Shown here: piece by piece, positions 33,900-43,772 of the stretch
How positions within the stretch are numbered: the stretch's first letter is position 1
Layout of the letters: each line of letters opens with the position of its first letter
DNA from: Thalassia testudinum
Taxonomy: Eukaryota; Streptophyta; Magnoliopsida; Alismatales; Hydrocharitaceae
Assembly (NCBI GenBank): GCA_037157565.1
Contig: JAZHRO010000056.1
Coordinates: 33,541,501 to 33,605,500, forward strand
Length of the DNA stretch: 64,000 bases
Direction of reading: 5' to 3'
Notes under the pieces: generated by a model
Seen by the model: only the letters and a program-made list of their open reading frames with translations
Told to the model about the DNA's origin: nothing
Database searches by the model: none
Translations under genes and position numbers: made by a program

Positions 33900-35370
33900 A
33901 ATGGTAATTTCATGTGTAGATGGAGATTAAGAAGAAGGCCTCTAGGGAGAATTAGGAGGCAGCTATTAGGGAGGAGGAGGCCCAAACTCTGCCTCCAGTC
34001 TCACAGTCTTCTATTTCTCAGCCTCGACCATATTTCTTTAAAAGGTTAGTAACGATTTATATAAATATTTCAGCACTTTAGGAATAGGCCATTTGAGGAG
34101 ACATTGAGTAATGTGCCTCTCATGGTTATGCCTGACATTTGGAAGGAGGCATGCCAGCATTAGAGTGCTCCTACTATAGAGGTAAACAATTATTTCTTTA
34201 TATGTTTTATTTGAAATTATTATATTCTTATTTAATACTAATAATTTCTTGTAGGAGCAAGCTAAAAAAAGTAAGGCCAACAGGAGTCAAGCTCCACCAC
34301 AGACCCATTACTTGGGTTGAATGAGTATTGACTCTTTACGAGTAAAATATGTAAGTAAAAATAGTTATTTACGTTCAATATTTTCACAAAAATATATGTA
34401 ACCTAACCATTTATCATTTATTAATATTTTTAGACTAATACGCATGAGGGCGCTAAGTTGGATCGAGTGTGAGTTTATGAGTACATACACAGTAAGCAGA
34501 CACTCGATGACCCCCGTGTATGGATTCATGAGACATATCAAGAGAGACATCTAAGTATCACGAATTTCTACACTACTAATTTACTGAATTTATTTACATA
34601 TTGGAAGAATTACAAACATTTTTATGGACTCATATGATGGACTTGATCCATCCTCTTGAGGTCATGAACGAGAACTCTGCGACCGTCCCCCAGGCACCTC
34701 CGATGACACCATATGAGGCATTTAGGACTGTGATGCCTTTGAAGCACGGAGGCTTTGTTCGTAGCGGGGGCAGGAGTGTGGCTCTCTCTTCCTGGTATTG
34801 CAGGAAAGGTTCGGCGTCATTTACATCCCAGGTGGACAATCGTAATAAGAAGATGGAGACATGGTAACACCAAGAGGTGGAAAGGGAGAAGAGATTGGAG
34901 GATATGACCTCCAAATTGCAGGCTGCCACTGATAGGATGGAGCGACAGGACTAGTTATCGGAGTGGCAGAGTAGTAATTGAGGGAGTTGAAAGCATTCCT
35001 TCGAGGATCTGGAAGACCAGAGCATTCGACATTTCACAAGCCTCCACCACGGGACAACGACAATAAGGGTGGACCAGGTGCTAGTGGCATAGGTGCCCCA
35101 GCATAGTGTATTTATTACATTTATATTTTGTAATAGTTGAACTCTTTATATATATATAAATGATTTCTTTCTCATTTGCATTTAATACACAGTTAATCAT
35201 TAATTGCGATCTGCTTTACTTTTATAGTTGGTTGATAAGAATAGATATACACCTTCAATGAAAATCCTTAAAAAAAAAAAACATTTAGCAATAGTTTTCC
35301 CTTAAAACCAATGCCACTTATGTTACAACGACCTTTCTAAAATCGCCACCTAATATCTAATTTTGGCGTC
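33900..35370 (+). mobile_element. CACTA (En/Spm-like) DNA transposon relic, left part
   Basis: A broken multi-exon coding region (33923-34980) resembling the second, accessory gene of plant En/Spm elements is followed at 35281-35370 by subterminal-type motifs (TTTAGCAATAGTTTT, AAAACCAATGCC, AAATCGCCACC). The relic is interrupted at 35370 by element H and resumes at 55721. No CACTA terminal repeat is visible in the window. Confidence 0.6.
33923..34980 (+). pseudogene. CACTA accessory transposase-like gene (Transposase_24-like)
   Basis: Starts MEIKKKASREN at 33923 with an early TAG, then FRNRPFEETLSNVPLMVMPDIWKEACQ (about 34080-34153), QAKKSKANRSQ (about 34258-34290; a KANR motif is typical of plant Ptta/En/Spm transposases), and THEGAKLDRV-VYEYIHSKQTLDDPRVWIHETYQERH (34439-34550). 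Intervening AT-rich segments with GT...AG ends at 34180-34255 and 34350-34434 look like introns. These proteins bind transposon ends in the nucleus. Stops at 33956, 34318, 34470 and 34633 mark it as dead. The family call rests on motif memory, so it is moderate. Confidence 0.55.
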
Positions 35371-35749
35371 TAATGTGTATGAATCTAAGTAGCCTAAAAT
35401 ATCTACTTATGAATGTTCTTAGCGTCGTAGAAGCATCATGCATTGTAAATATTGCATAACATGCATCATCATGCATTTAGGTCAAATTGTACAAATTGTA
35501 TAGTAATTTGCTCTTTTTGGTGGCTAGAGATAGGGCAATATTTAATCGGGGCCTCGAATTGAAGATCCAACCGCACGGATTTGATCAGGGTGATGATTGG
35601 AGTTCAATGACTCTAAGATCGCCCTGATCGGACTTCCGTAGCATCAGATACAGTCCGAGAAAGATCAGAGGTCAAGAGGCCAGGTGGTGTTAAAGTCACA
35701 CCAAAAATGACAAATCCAACTACATGGATGGGTTTCGATCGACGATCAC
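35371..35749 (+). repeat. 5' LTR of element H, first piece
   Basis: TAATGTGTATG... matches TGATGTGTATG... of the 3' LTR at 53957; the canonical TG is mutated to TA. It is interrupted at ATCAC by element B and continues at 45656. Confidence 0.82.
35745..35749 (+). repeat. Target site duplication of element B, left copy (ATCAC)
   Basis: ATCAC immediately before the 5' LTR, repeated exactly at 45651-45655. The homologous uninterrupted site in the H 3' LTR reads GACGATCGTAGCCC near 54330. Confidence 0.93.
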
Positions 35750-36573
35750 TGATGAGAGCCTCATCATGAGCCATAACTAGCTCATTTTGACCCAATAAAG
35801 AAGATAAAAGCTCCTACATAACCTAGAAGAAGGCCTAACTGAAGGAACAAGTGCCCTGAGAAGAAAACATGAAATAAAGGTTAAAACTGCAATTTTACCA
35901 TTGCAGTACATAAACGGGATTTCTCAGAGGCAAAACATAGGTCAAATGATCTAAATGAGATAAAAAGTGGGTTGAGTCAATCAGAAATGGGTTCATGTGC
36001 AATCTAAGAACTAAAAGACACTTGGTAACCCTAAAACAGACCTACTTAAATTAAGAAGGTTCCGGTCAGAAAAAAAAGCAAGTAAACCCTCTACAAATCA
36101 TGGAAAACATACTCTAGGGTTTAGAACACTTAATTTGGCCTTTGGAACCTAGTTTGACCTAGATTAGGGTCCTAGCTCTTCAATTAACCTAATTTGGGTT
36201 TTTACGCAAAATGTCCAGTCAAACGAGGTCAAAATTGAAATATAACTTCGCCATTGGATTCCTTAGGTCCAAATTAGGTTTATACCAAAATTTGGACCTA
36301 AGGAGAGGTCATCTTGACCTACTTTGCAATTTAGTACACCGAAATCACAAATTAGTCCCTATCTTTTGAATACCGTTGCAGAGAACCCCCTAGGTTCTTC
36401 GCCTCCTTTGCAAACCGGTCCTGCCGCCATTGCTAGGGCAGAACCGAGCTCCGGCGAGGTTCGGAGAGGGATTGCTCTCTAATCCCTCAGAGATTCCCTC
36501 CCAGAAATGGAAGGAGGATTCTCTGAGGAATTCCCTTCCATTTAAGACCGATATCGATCCCTGGTGTGAACCC

Positions 36574-36601
36574 AATCTCTCGTGCGAACGCACGAGAGAT
36601 T
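36574..36601 (+). promoter_or_regulatory. Upstream palindrome, element B 5' LTR
   Basis: A perfect 13-bp dyad: AATCTCTCGTGCG and CGCACGAGAGATT around AA, further bracketed by CCC/GGG. It ends 85 bp upstream of the TATA box. Confidence 0.8.
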
Positions 36602-36685
36602 TGGGTATCCTAACTCCTTTCCATCTCCGGCGACCAACCTCAGGCAATTACGTGCCCTTCACGCCCTGCACACCAAGTCCAGCGC

Positions 36686-36694
36686 CTATATAAG
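36686..36694 (+). promoter_or_regulatory. TATA box, element B 5' LTR
   Basis: CTATATAAG, followed by a CT- and C-rich likely leader. Its position relative to the palindrome matches E (85 bp), F (85 bp) and A (82 bp). Confidence 0.65.
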
Positions 36695-36818
36695 AACCCA
36701 CAACTCCGGCCGAAGAGGCTGAGCTTGATTTGGCCGAGTTTCCCCCTTCAATTCCTCTCCTCCTGCCCGGCCAAATGTCCCAGCTAGCTCCGGCGAGCCC
36801 CCCTCCCCTCCCTCTTCG

Positions 36819-36843
36819 CTCTGCCACAAAACCAGTGGCAGAG
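36819..36843 (+). promoter_or_regulatory. Leader hairpin, element B 5' LTR
   Basis: CTCTGCCAC / GTGGCAGAG with a 7-base loop, about 125 bp downstream of TATA, so probably in the RNA. Confidence 0.65.
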
Positions 36844-38211
36844 TTAGCTTCCTGACCTCCCTCCGCGTCGCGCAGTACCAGCGCACGCCGCCTCAGCCCC
36901 GTCGTCGCCGCCGTTCTCCCCCACTAGGCGTCATCTTCTCCGGCGACAGCAGGTACTGTTGTCCGCCTTCCGTCCCCTTTCGTCCTTACAATTAGGTTAG
37001 AACTCCTCTCCATCCTATCCTCTCTCTTTTCCCCCTGTTATCTCATCTGATTACCCCTCGACCGACGCTGACCACCCTCATCTTCCACATCTCCGACAGC
37101 ACTCCGGCGAGCCGCCCACACCACTCCACACGGCTCGCCAACCACCTCGTGAGCTCTGCCTCACCACCAGGAACTCGCTCCACCCCACAACTGCCACTCC
37201 AGACCTCCATAACCACCCCCCGAACAACCCACCATCTCCGGCCACAGGTTGACCTAGGCGCGCACGCCTAGGCCGACCGGCAACCTGCAGCATCACCCAC
37301 CGCCTTCGCCGTGCTACGGCGAAGGTTTCCAGCTATTCTGATTGGGCCAATAGGCCATTCTGTGGAATCTCAGGTGAACGCCCCGGCCGCCATTAACAGC
37401 CGAAGCAGCAGGAAGCTTGGAGCAGCAACAGGCGTCAGGCTTCCCAGGCGGCAGGTGCAGCAGGCTCTCGCAAGTGTCGCGAGGTGACTGAATTCAGCAA
37501 GGAGCACCAGCAGGGCCTTCGGCGTGGGCGATTGCACACGAGAGTCTGCGGGCGCGCGTGAGGGAAGGCCGAAACCTTTAGTCCCACATCGTGGGATTAC
37601 AAACCTCAGGTACACTATAAATTTCTTTTGTGATATATTCTTATCGCCTCAGTAAGCACAGGGGTGAGGTCCCTCACTGACCCCACCCGCCTCGTCCGCG
37701 GCCTGACCACGCGGACTTGGCGGATCCGACCCCGACCTAAGCCAATGCACTCCTCGCGCATCACACCACCTCCCGGTGCGCCTGGTCCCGGGTACGATCC
37801 GACCCGATTATGGCTGTAGCTCTGGGAGAGCGTCCGTGAGTGAATTGCTTGAGAGAGTGGGACGCGTGGGTAGAGTGAGAAGGGTTAGGTTTTGCTCCTG
37901 TGCAGGCCAGGCTGAACGCAGGAGAAGGACTTGGCCGCTACAGAAGAAGAAGAAGGAAAGGTGAGGCGAAGAAGAGAAGAAAGAAGGAGCAAAGACAGAG
38001 AAGAAGAATAAAGAAAGAAGCCTTCGCACGAGAAGAAGGAAAGCAGAAGAAGAAAGAGAAAGACACAGAGAAGAAGAGAGGCAAAGAAAAGATTAGAAGA
38101 TCAAAAGAAGAAGAAGAAGGCTTCGCAAGACAAGAAAGAAAGCAGAGAGAAGCGAAACGAAGAAGAAAATGAGAGACTGCAGAAGAAGAAGAAAAGGAGA
38201 AACACTTTTAA

Positions 38212-38237
38212 GACGTCCGATCTTGTGATCAGACGTC
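38212..38237 (+). promoter_or_regulatory. 3'-proximal LTR hairpin, element B 5' LTR
   Basis: GACGTCCGATC / GATCAGACGTC with a 4-base loop and one mismatch, 240 bp before the LTR end and just after the purine tract. Confidence 0.7.
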
Positions 38238-38483
38238 CAATTTCATATTTTTATCCTAATAACTTTTAATTGCATACATTCACATTTGGATTGATATTTT
38301 GAGTAAATTAGAGTGTTCAATTACATTTTGACCAGTAGTAAATTTCATTTGCTCCCTGTGTTCGACCTCGGATACTCCGGTTTTCGAGTAATAAAAATCT
38401 TTATTTGTTTTGAACGCTTTAGCGTCTATACTACAACGCGATATTATCTTTTAACAAACCGCACAAAAGCGCGACGAACATTT

Positions 38484-38501
38484 TGGCACCGTTGCCGGGG
38501 A
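38484..38501 (+). promoter_or_regulatory. Primer-binding site, element B (tRNA-Asp type)
   Basis: TGGCACCGTTGCCGGGGA, three bases after the LTR; one base (CpG to CpA) from the tRNA-Asp complement. Confidence 0.9.
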
Positions 38502-39298
38502 GCAATGCACAATTTACCACTAGGCTCTACATTCTTTTTATCATATTGAACACTAACTTGCCCTACTTTTCTTTGATGTGATCTTGATGGGTACTTCATG
38601 AGAAAATCTCTCCCGCAAGTCAACCACTCCAGGGCAGGTAATTTCTTTTCTGCCATAATCATCCCCTAATCTTTGAAAGACAAAAGGAAGAAAATCAATT
38701 TAGGAATCAATTGCCTTCTTTATATAGTAATCACCATCTCTAAGGCAAAACATTTCCTGATTTTGCAAAAATTTCTGCAAATATTCTTGAAGTTGGAGTG
38801 ATTTTTTTTCCATCCCACAAATTCTTGTGCCTAATTGAAATAACGCTTAATCTCGGCGGACCACACACTTCTTATTTATAAGTCCAAAGAGAACTTTTGA
38901 AAAAGAAAAAGAGGATTGGAAATAGAACCAAATTAGGGTTTCCACATTAGGGTCTTGAAGCGCTAGTCACACATGCCTGTGTAAAAAGAAATAAACCCTC
39001 CCGCATCAGTGTGCTACCCAAGCCCTTGATTGAAGAAAGTTAAATAATACAAACCCTAAAATTGAGCTCTAAAATCACTTGAATCTTAAAATTTTCTTTT
39101 GACCTAATAACCTGGGAGTCAAATCAGGGTGATCTCTAGGCTCCCAAGCTTAGAATCATTCTGCCATCTATAGGACAGGTCAGGTGAAGTTGACCCCTTG
39201 GGTCAACCAACCTCTAAATTAGGTCACAATACCAAAAACATCTAAAGTTCAAGTGAGAACCCTAAAAGCACCTTTGAAATAAAAAGTGATAGACTTAA
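38502..39298 (+). other. Element B leader, PBS-proximal part
   Basis: Noncoding, matching 3421-4209 of A in reverse. No open frame conserved. Confidence 0.75.
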
Positions 39299-39540
39299 GA
39301 GGTCAAGGTCCCCATTCTGGTTTACCTGGAATCTCAGTGACAAGAGAGGTCGGGTGGGGGAAACCCTGTAACCCGTAGGGACGCTCTACCGTGTAGGGGT
39401 CTTTGCGGGACTCTCCCTCTCTGGCTGCCCAGGTAATTCTCAGGTGGACGATCTTCGGATCCAGGGGTCCATCCGCCCCAAACCTCCATAGTCATCCAAA
39501 CATCTTTTGGGTGTCTTGATTGGGTCAAGAACATCTCCAG
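39299..39540 (+). other. Conserved leader block, element B copy
   Basis: Same block as in A, D and E. It lies 80-130 bp upstream of the acidic frame. Sharing with gag-pol elements suggests a packaging or translation signal; inference only. Confidence 0.75.
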
Positions 39541-39622
39541 TCCTGCATCTTTTCTCTATAGAGCACACACACTCATTTTCAGTGGGACTCGTTATTCAGA
39601 TCTGATCGCTTCATAACACATC

Positions 39623-41296
39623 TTGAGTCAAACTCTGATCGTGATTCCACCACCTGATCCAAATATGCAGCCGAACCACCTAGGACTACCAGTCGAGAAA
39701 CCTGAATACCGGAGATCCATGAGAGATAAAATGATTGAGGATGCCATGAGATTTTATGAAAATGAAGAAACCTCAACAACAGTAGGAAACATTCAGGTTG
39801 ATGTCCCAACAACCACAACCTTTGTCATAACTTGTGCCCAAGTACTATTAGCAGAAGCCAACAAAGGATCAACCCGTGACTTGCTCATTACTGCATACAT
39901 TGAGATAGAAAAACTGCACAATAGTGAATAACTTCAATGTATGACAAATCCTCGACTTTGGAAGCAACACCAAGATAGTCTTGAAAAACGGGAAGAGATA
40001 ATGAGATTAATAAAACAAGTGATTGATCAGAAATACCCGTACATACCGCCAACAGAGGATGAACTATCTTGGGACAACATCGAGGATAAATCTGATCTCG
40101 GGTTTGAGGCACAAAATGGTTGTGGATTCCCAACCCAGATGGAGTATAATGCACCTGATATTGAAGAAGGTTGGGAAGCTACAAATGCAGGAAAAGACCA
40201 TGATGAACCCATTTTAGAATCCCAAGACTCCTGCAAGTATGAGAGTAGAACTGAACCTCTCGAGGGTGTAAATTCCGTCCCTTATTCTGGTAAGGTGGCC
40301 CTCGAAGGTTATTCAGACCTAAATTCTAGTAATTCAACCCACATCCTAAGCCTAGAACCTAGATCTGAAACCTATATTGAAGATTTCAAGGCCCCATATG
40401 ACGAAGATCAACCTTTTAATGAAGAATATGATTTTGGGCCTCGATTTGATGAATATCCCTCGTCAACCTCCTCAGAGGAACGAATCGATTTTGCGGAAGT
40501 CATGCCAATCTACGACACAGAAACCGAGGAGTTGGACGAGCAAGGTTTCAATTGGGTCTGCCCTACTAGCTTAGAATCTGAGCCTCTACCAGATAGGGAC
40601 ACCTTTGTAAGCTCAGAATTAACATTTAGGTTAGATCCCAGTCAGGCTGCTGAATATACAACATATGATTTATTCTATGGTGGAACTCATGATCTAGAAT
40701 CTCATTCAAACTTTGATTTTCGCAAACTCTCCGACGATCTCGAATCTGACCATAACATCGGAGAAAATCTGCCTCCTGATTATAACATGTCAATCTTCTT
40801 TGAAGCCACCTGCTCCACAGATACAGAACCAATCAAAACCCGTTCCCCACCCCGACCCGCAACCGGACTCAATTTCTATTCTGATTCACCTCTCACTGAG
40901 CCGATTGCAGATGATTCAACTCCATATCTATACCGGGTATCGGACACTGATCAGACCACAAATCAGGAGCCTCCATCCTTTGACCGTCCCTGTAGGGATT
41001 CCACACCTTACATTGATTATTTTTCGGAACCCGACCCCCACCAGGCTGATTCGACTGAGCCCGAACTCGAGTTTTCACTTCCATATCTATCAGAACATCA
41101 CTGCATTTGGTGGGTCCCACATCTGCTAATCTACATCTATCAACCCACCAGACTTATTGGGTTTGGGCTGCATCATCAGCCCACTGATTTGAACAAGTAC
41201 CTGGTTGGACCAACCAGGCTCTTAATCAAGGTGCTTGTTTTCCAAAACTCCATTGATTTGACCACTCCCTCTCCACCCCATTTATCGCTCGGCTGA
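39623..41296 (+). pseudogene. Acidic ORF of element B (unknown protein, one in-frame stop)
   Basis: About 557 codons in one frame with a single TAA at 39929-39931, where A has a sense codon (EYLQ). The first ATG in frame is 39665 (MQPNHLGLPVEKPEYRRSMR); a TAA closes the frame upstream. Region 1 (about 150 residues): helical, mixed charge, with RDKMIEDAMRFYENEE and LEKREEIMRLIKQVIDQKY. Region 2 (about 320 residues): strongly acidic and rich in S/T/P/Y (DFKAPYDEDQPFNEEYDFGP). Region 3: hydrophobic and aromatic (IWWVPHLLIYIYQPTRLIGF), possibly membrane-associated. No known domain recognised; not gag or pol. Frame kept relative to A despite about 20% protein divergence and an in-frame 9-bp length difference, suggesting past selection on a protein. 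An env-like role cannot be excluded. Confidence 0.72.
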
Positions 41297-41539
41297 AGGC
41301 ATTAAATTTAGCGCTTAACGGGAGGCAACCCGTCATCTCAAAAATAGAGACCCGTCTGATTATCCGTCTGTACTCCACGTCTATTGCACCTTGAGTTCAG
41401 CCTTAGACAGTTGATCCCACCTCTGGTACACGTATCAGAGCTTAAAATCGTTCGCATCAGTCATTCCCGACCCATTCACCCACCGGATATATCCTGTTCT
41501 AAGCCCCTGACCTCAACACTAATTCCCACCCTCTGTTTA

Positions 41540-41578
41540 CAATGAGGACATTGCAAAACTTAGGCATGGGGGGGGGGT
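41540..41578 (+). promoter_or_regulatory. Internal purine-tract motif, element B
   Basis: AATGAGGACATTGCAAAAC then TTAGGCATGGGGGGGGG, about 245 bp after the acidic frame and 1.3 kb before the true PPT. Confidence 0.65.
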
Positions 41579-42325
41579 GATAAAGTGCATACATACAAAA
41601 CCAAAAAAAAAAATCAGAAGGATTCTCACAAAAAATTCACATATGTCAAAAACACAAAAAATTGAAAAATTACGAAAAAGAACAAAAAAAAAAATGGGGA
41701 GGGAGGAAATGTTGTGAGCCATATAATCATAAGGAGGAGAAAAAGAGCAAAAATGAAGAAAGGAGCACAAAAGGAAAAGAAAAAGAAAAAGTCATTAGTA
41801 AAAGATTAAGGAATTAACTGAAGTTCTAGACCAGATCAAGAAAAGAAACAAAAGAAAAAGTGCTAAGGAAACATAACAAGAGATTAGCAGGAATGCTGGT
41901 CTTAGGCCTTTTGGGCTAGTATCTTTAGCTTAAAAATTCACGTATCCGTTAAAATCTGGATAATCCTCAAGAGGTTGAGGAAAATGTGAAACTTAAGTAT
42001 TAGGTCTAAGGCTTAGGAAGTATTCGGCCTCGTTAACTGACCTCCGGTTTGCAGGATTCGGTAACCTAAGCACCCCAAATTCACACACAGTCTGGTTCAG
42101 TGCGCATAAAACATCCAAAACACGCAAGAGCGTTTAATATTCTGAAAAAGTCACCTAGATTAGGAGCGGCCAATCAACACAAGTTGATTTGGACGAGTTC
42201 CCAGCGCGGAGAGGCGGGAAATTCCCCTCGAAGATGCGTAACAACATATCGTCTCCTCGGTGCTTGTCTCTTGGGATATTTAAATATCCCACCGGGGGCA
42301 TGTAAGCACTCTGCTGGTTCAGATA

Positions 42326-42475
42326 CCATGGGCGGCATTATCAAGAAATGTCGATCGCCAGGGTCTGGATTCGGCCACGGAACGCCATGGGCAGGATTAT
42401 CTCGAAATCTCGAAAGCCAGGGTTCCGGGGGTTGCCATGGGCGGGATTATCTCGAAATCTCGAAAGCCAGGGACC
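42326..42475 (+). repeat. Three-unit CCATGGGC repeat, element B copy
   Basis: Cores at 42326, 42384 and 42435. The second and third units share GATTATCTCGAAATCTCG and GAAAGCCAGGG exactly. Confidence 0.8.
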
Positions 42476-42904
42476 CTTGAGGATTGATGATAGGGACGAG
42501 GAATCCGATACAGACCGTGTTGAGAAGCTAATCCGAAGCTAGAAATAAAAAGAAAAGAGAGAGAAAAGCTCTCCAAACAAATAAATCTTCTATCTCTCTC
42601 TTACAAAAAAAAAACGCACTGCAAACTGAACTTAGGCTAAAAATATCTCAAGCACGGGTGCTTTAACCGCGGAGTCCAACAAACCCTAGGTTAGTTTCTG
42701 TGGGCCGTAGAAACCTTTGCAGAAGACTGAGGCTAAAGTGGAACAGGTCCGGATTTTGGTTGGTACTTGAGTACCTCTAGGCCTATTGTCGGCATTCCCA
42801 CCTAATCACAAAAGAAAAGGAGAAGCACTTATCATTGTTGACAGACACTCAGGGTCTAGAACGGAAGTTAAAACTTTGAAATTTTGCTAAGGGACTAGCA
42901 AAAT

Positions 42905-42919
42905 CTAGGCATGGGGGTA
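42905..42919 (+). promoter_or_regulatory. Polypurine tract, element B
   Basis: CTAGGCATGGGGGTA directly before the 3' LTR. Confidence 0.85.
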
Positions 42920-43744
42920 TGATGAGAGCCTCATCATGAGCCATAACTAGCTCATTTTGACCCAATAAAGAAGATAAAAGCTCCTACATAACCTAGAAGA
43001 AGGCCTAACTGAAGGAACAAGTGCCCTGAGAAGAAAACATGAAATAAAGGTTAAAACTGCAATTTTACCATTGCAGTACATAAACGGGATTTCTCAGAGG
43101 CAAAACATAGGTAAAATGGTCTAAATGAGATAAAAAGTGGGTTGAGTCAATCAGAAATGGGTTCATGTGCAATCTAAGAACTAAAAGACACTTGGTAACC
43201 CTAAAACAGACCTGCTTAAATTAACAAGGTTCCGGTCAGAACAAAAAGCAAGTAAACCCTCTACAAATCATGGAAAAACATACTCTAGGGTTTAGAACAC
43301 TTAATTTGGCCTTTGGAACCTAGTTTGACCTAGATTAGGGTCCTAGCTCTTCAATTAACCTAATTTGGGTTTTTACGCAAAATGTCCAATCAAACGAGGT
43401 CAAACCTGAAATATAACTTCGCCATTGGATTCCTTAGGTCCAAATTAGGTTTATAACAAAATTTGGACCTAAGGAGAGGTCATCTTGACCTACTTTGCAA
43501 TTTAGTACACCTAAATCACAAATTGGTCCCTATCTTTTGAATACCGTTGCAGAGAACCCCCTAGGTTCTTCGCCTCCTTTGCAAACCGGTCCTGCCGCCA
43601 TTGCTAGGGCAGAACCGAGCTCCGGCGAGGTTCGGAGAGGGATTGCTCTCTAATCCCTCAGAGATTCCCTCCCAGAAATGGAAGGAGGATTCTCTGAGGA
43701 ATTCCCTTCCATTTAAGACCGATATCGATCCCTGGTGTGAACCC

Positions 43745-43772
43745 AATCTCTCGTGCGAACGCACGAGAGATT
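43745..43772 (+). promoter_or_regulatory. Upstream palindrome, element B 3' LTR
   Basis: Identical to the 5' LTR copy: 13-bp arms, AA centre, 85 bp before the TATA box at 43857. Confidence 0.8.

Larger units (their letters stand above)
35750..38480 (+). repeat. 5' LTR of element B (2731 bp)
   Basis: TGATGAGAGCC...GACGAACA. Landmarks in order: 7-bp terminal dyad (35750-35766), upstream palindrome (36574-36601), TATA (36686-36694), leader hairpin (36819-36843), GC-rich middle, purine tract (about 37930-38203), GACGTC hairpin (38212-38237) and the CTCCCTGTGTTCGACCTCGG segment (about 38352). Bases 36355-37743 are identical to the 3' LTR. Confidence 0.95.
41297..42904 (+). other. 3' noncoding region of element B
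   Basis: Holds the internal purine motif (41540-41578), an A-rich tract (about 41601-41870) and the three-unit CCATGGGC repeat (42326-42475). Homologous to A 1-1413 and in blocks to D. Confidence 0.75.

Noticed and set aside
37900..38172. Lys/Glu/Arg-rich open frame resembling a nuclear protein
   Set aside because: It is a translation of the LTR purine tract; the copy in the other LTR switches frame.
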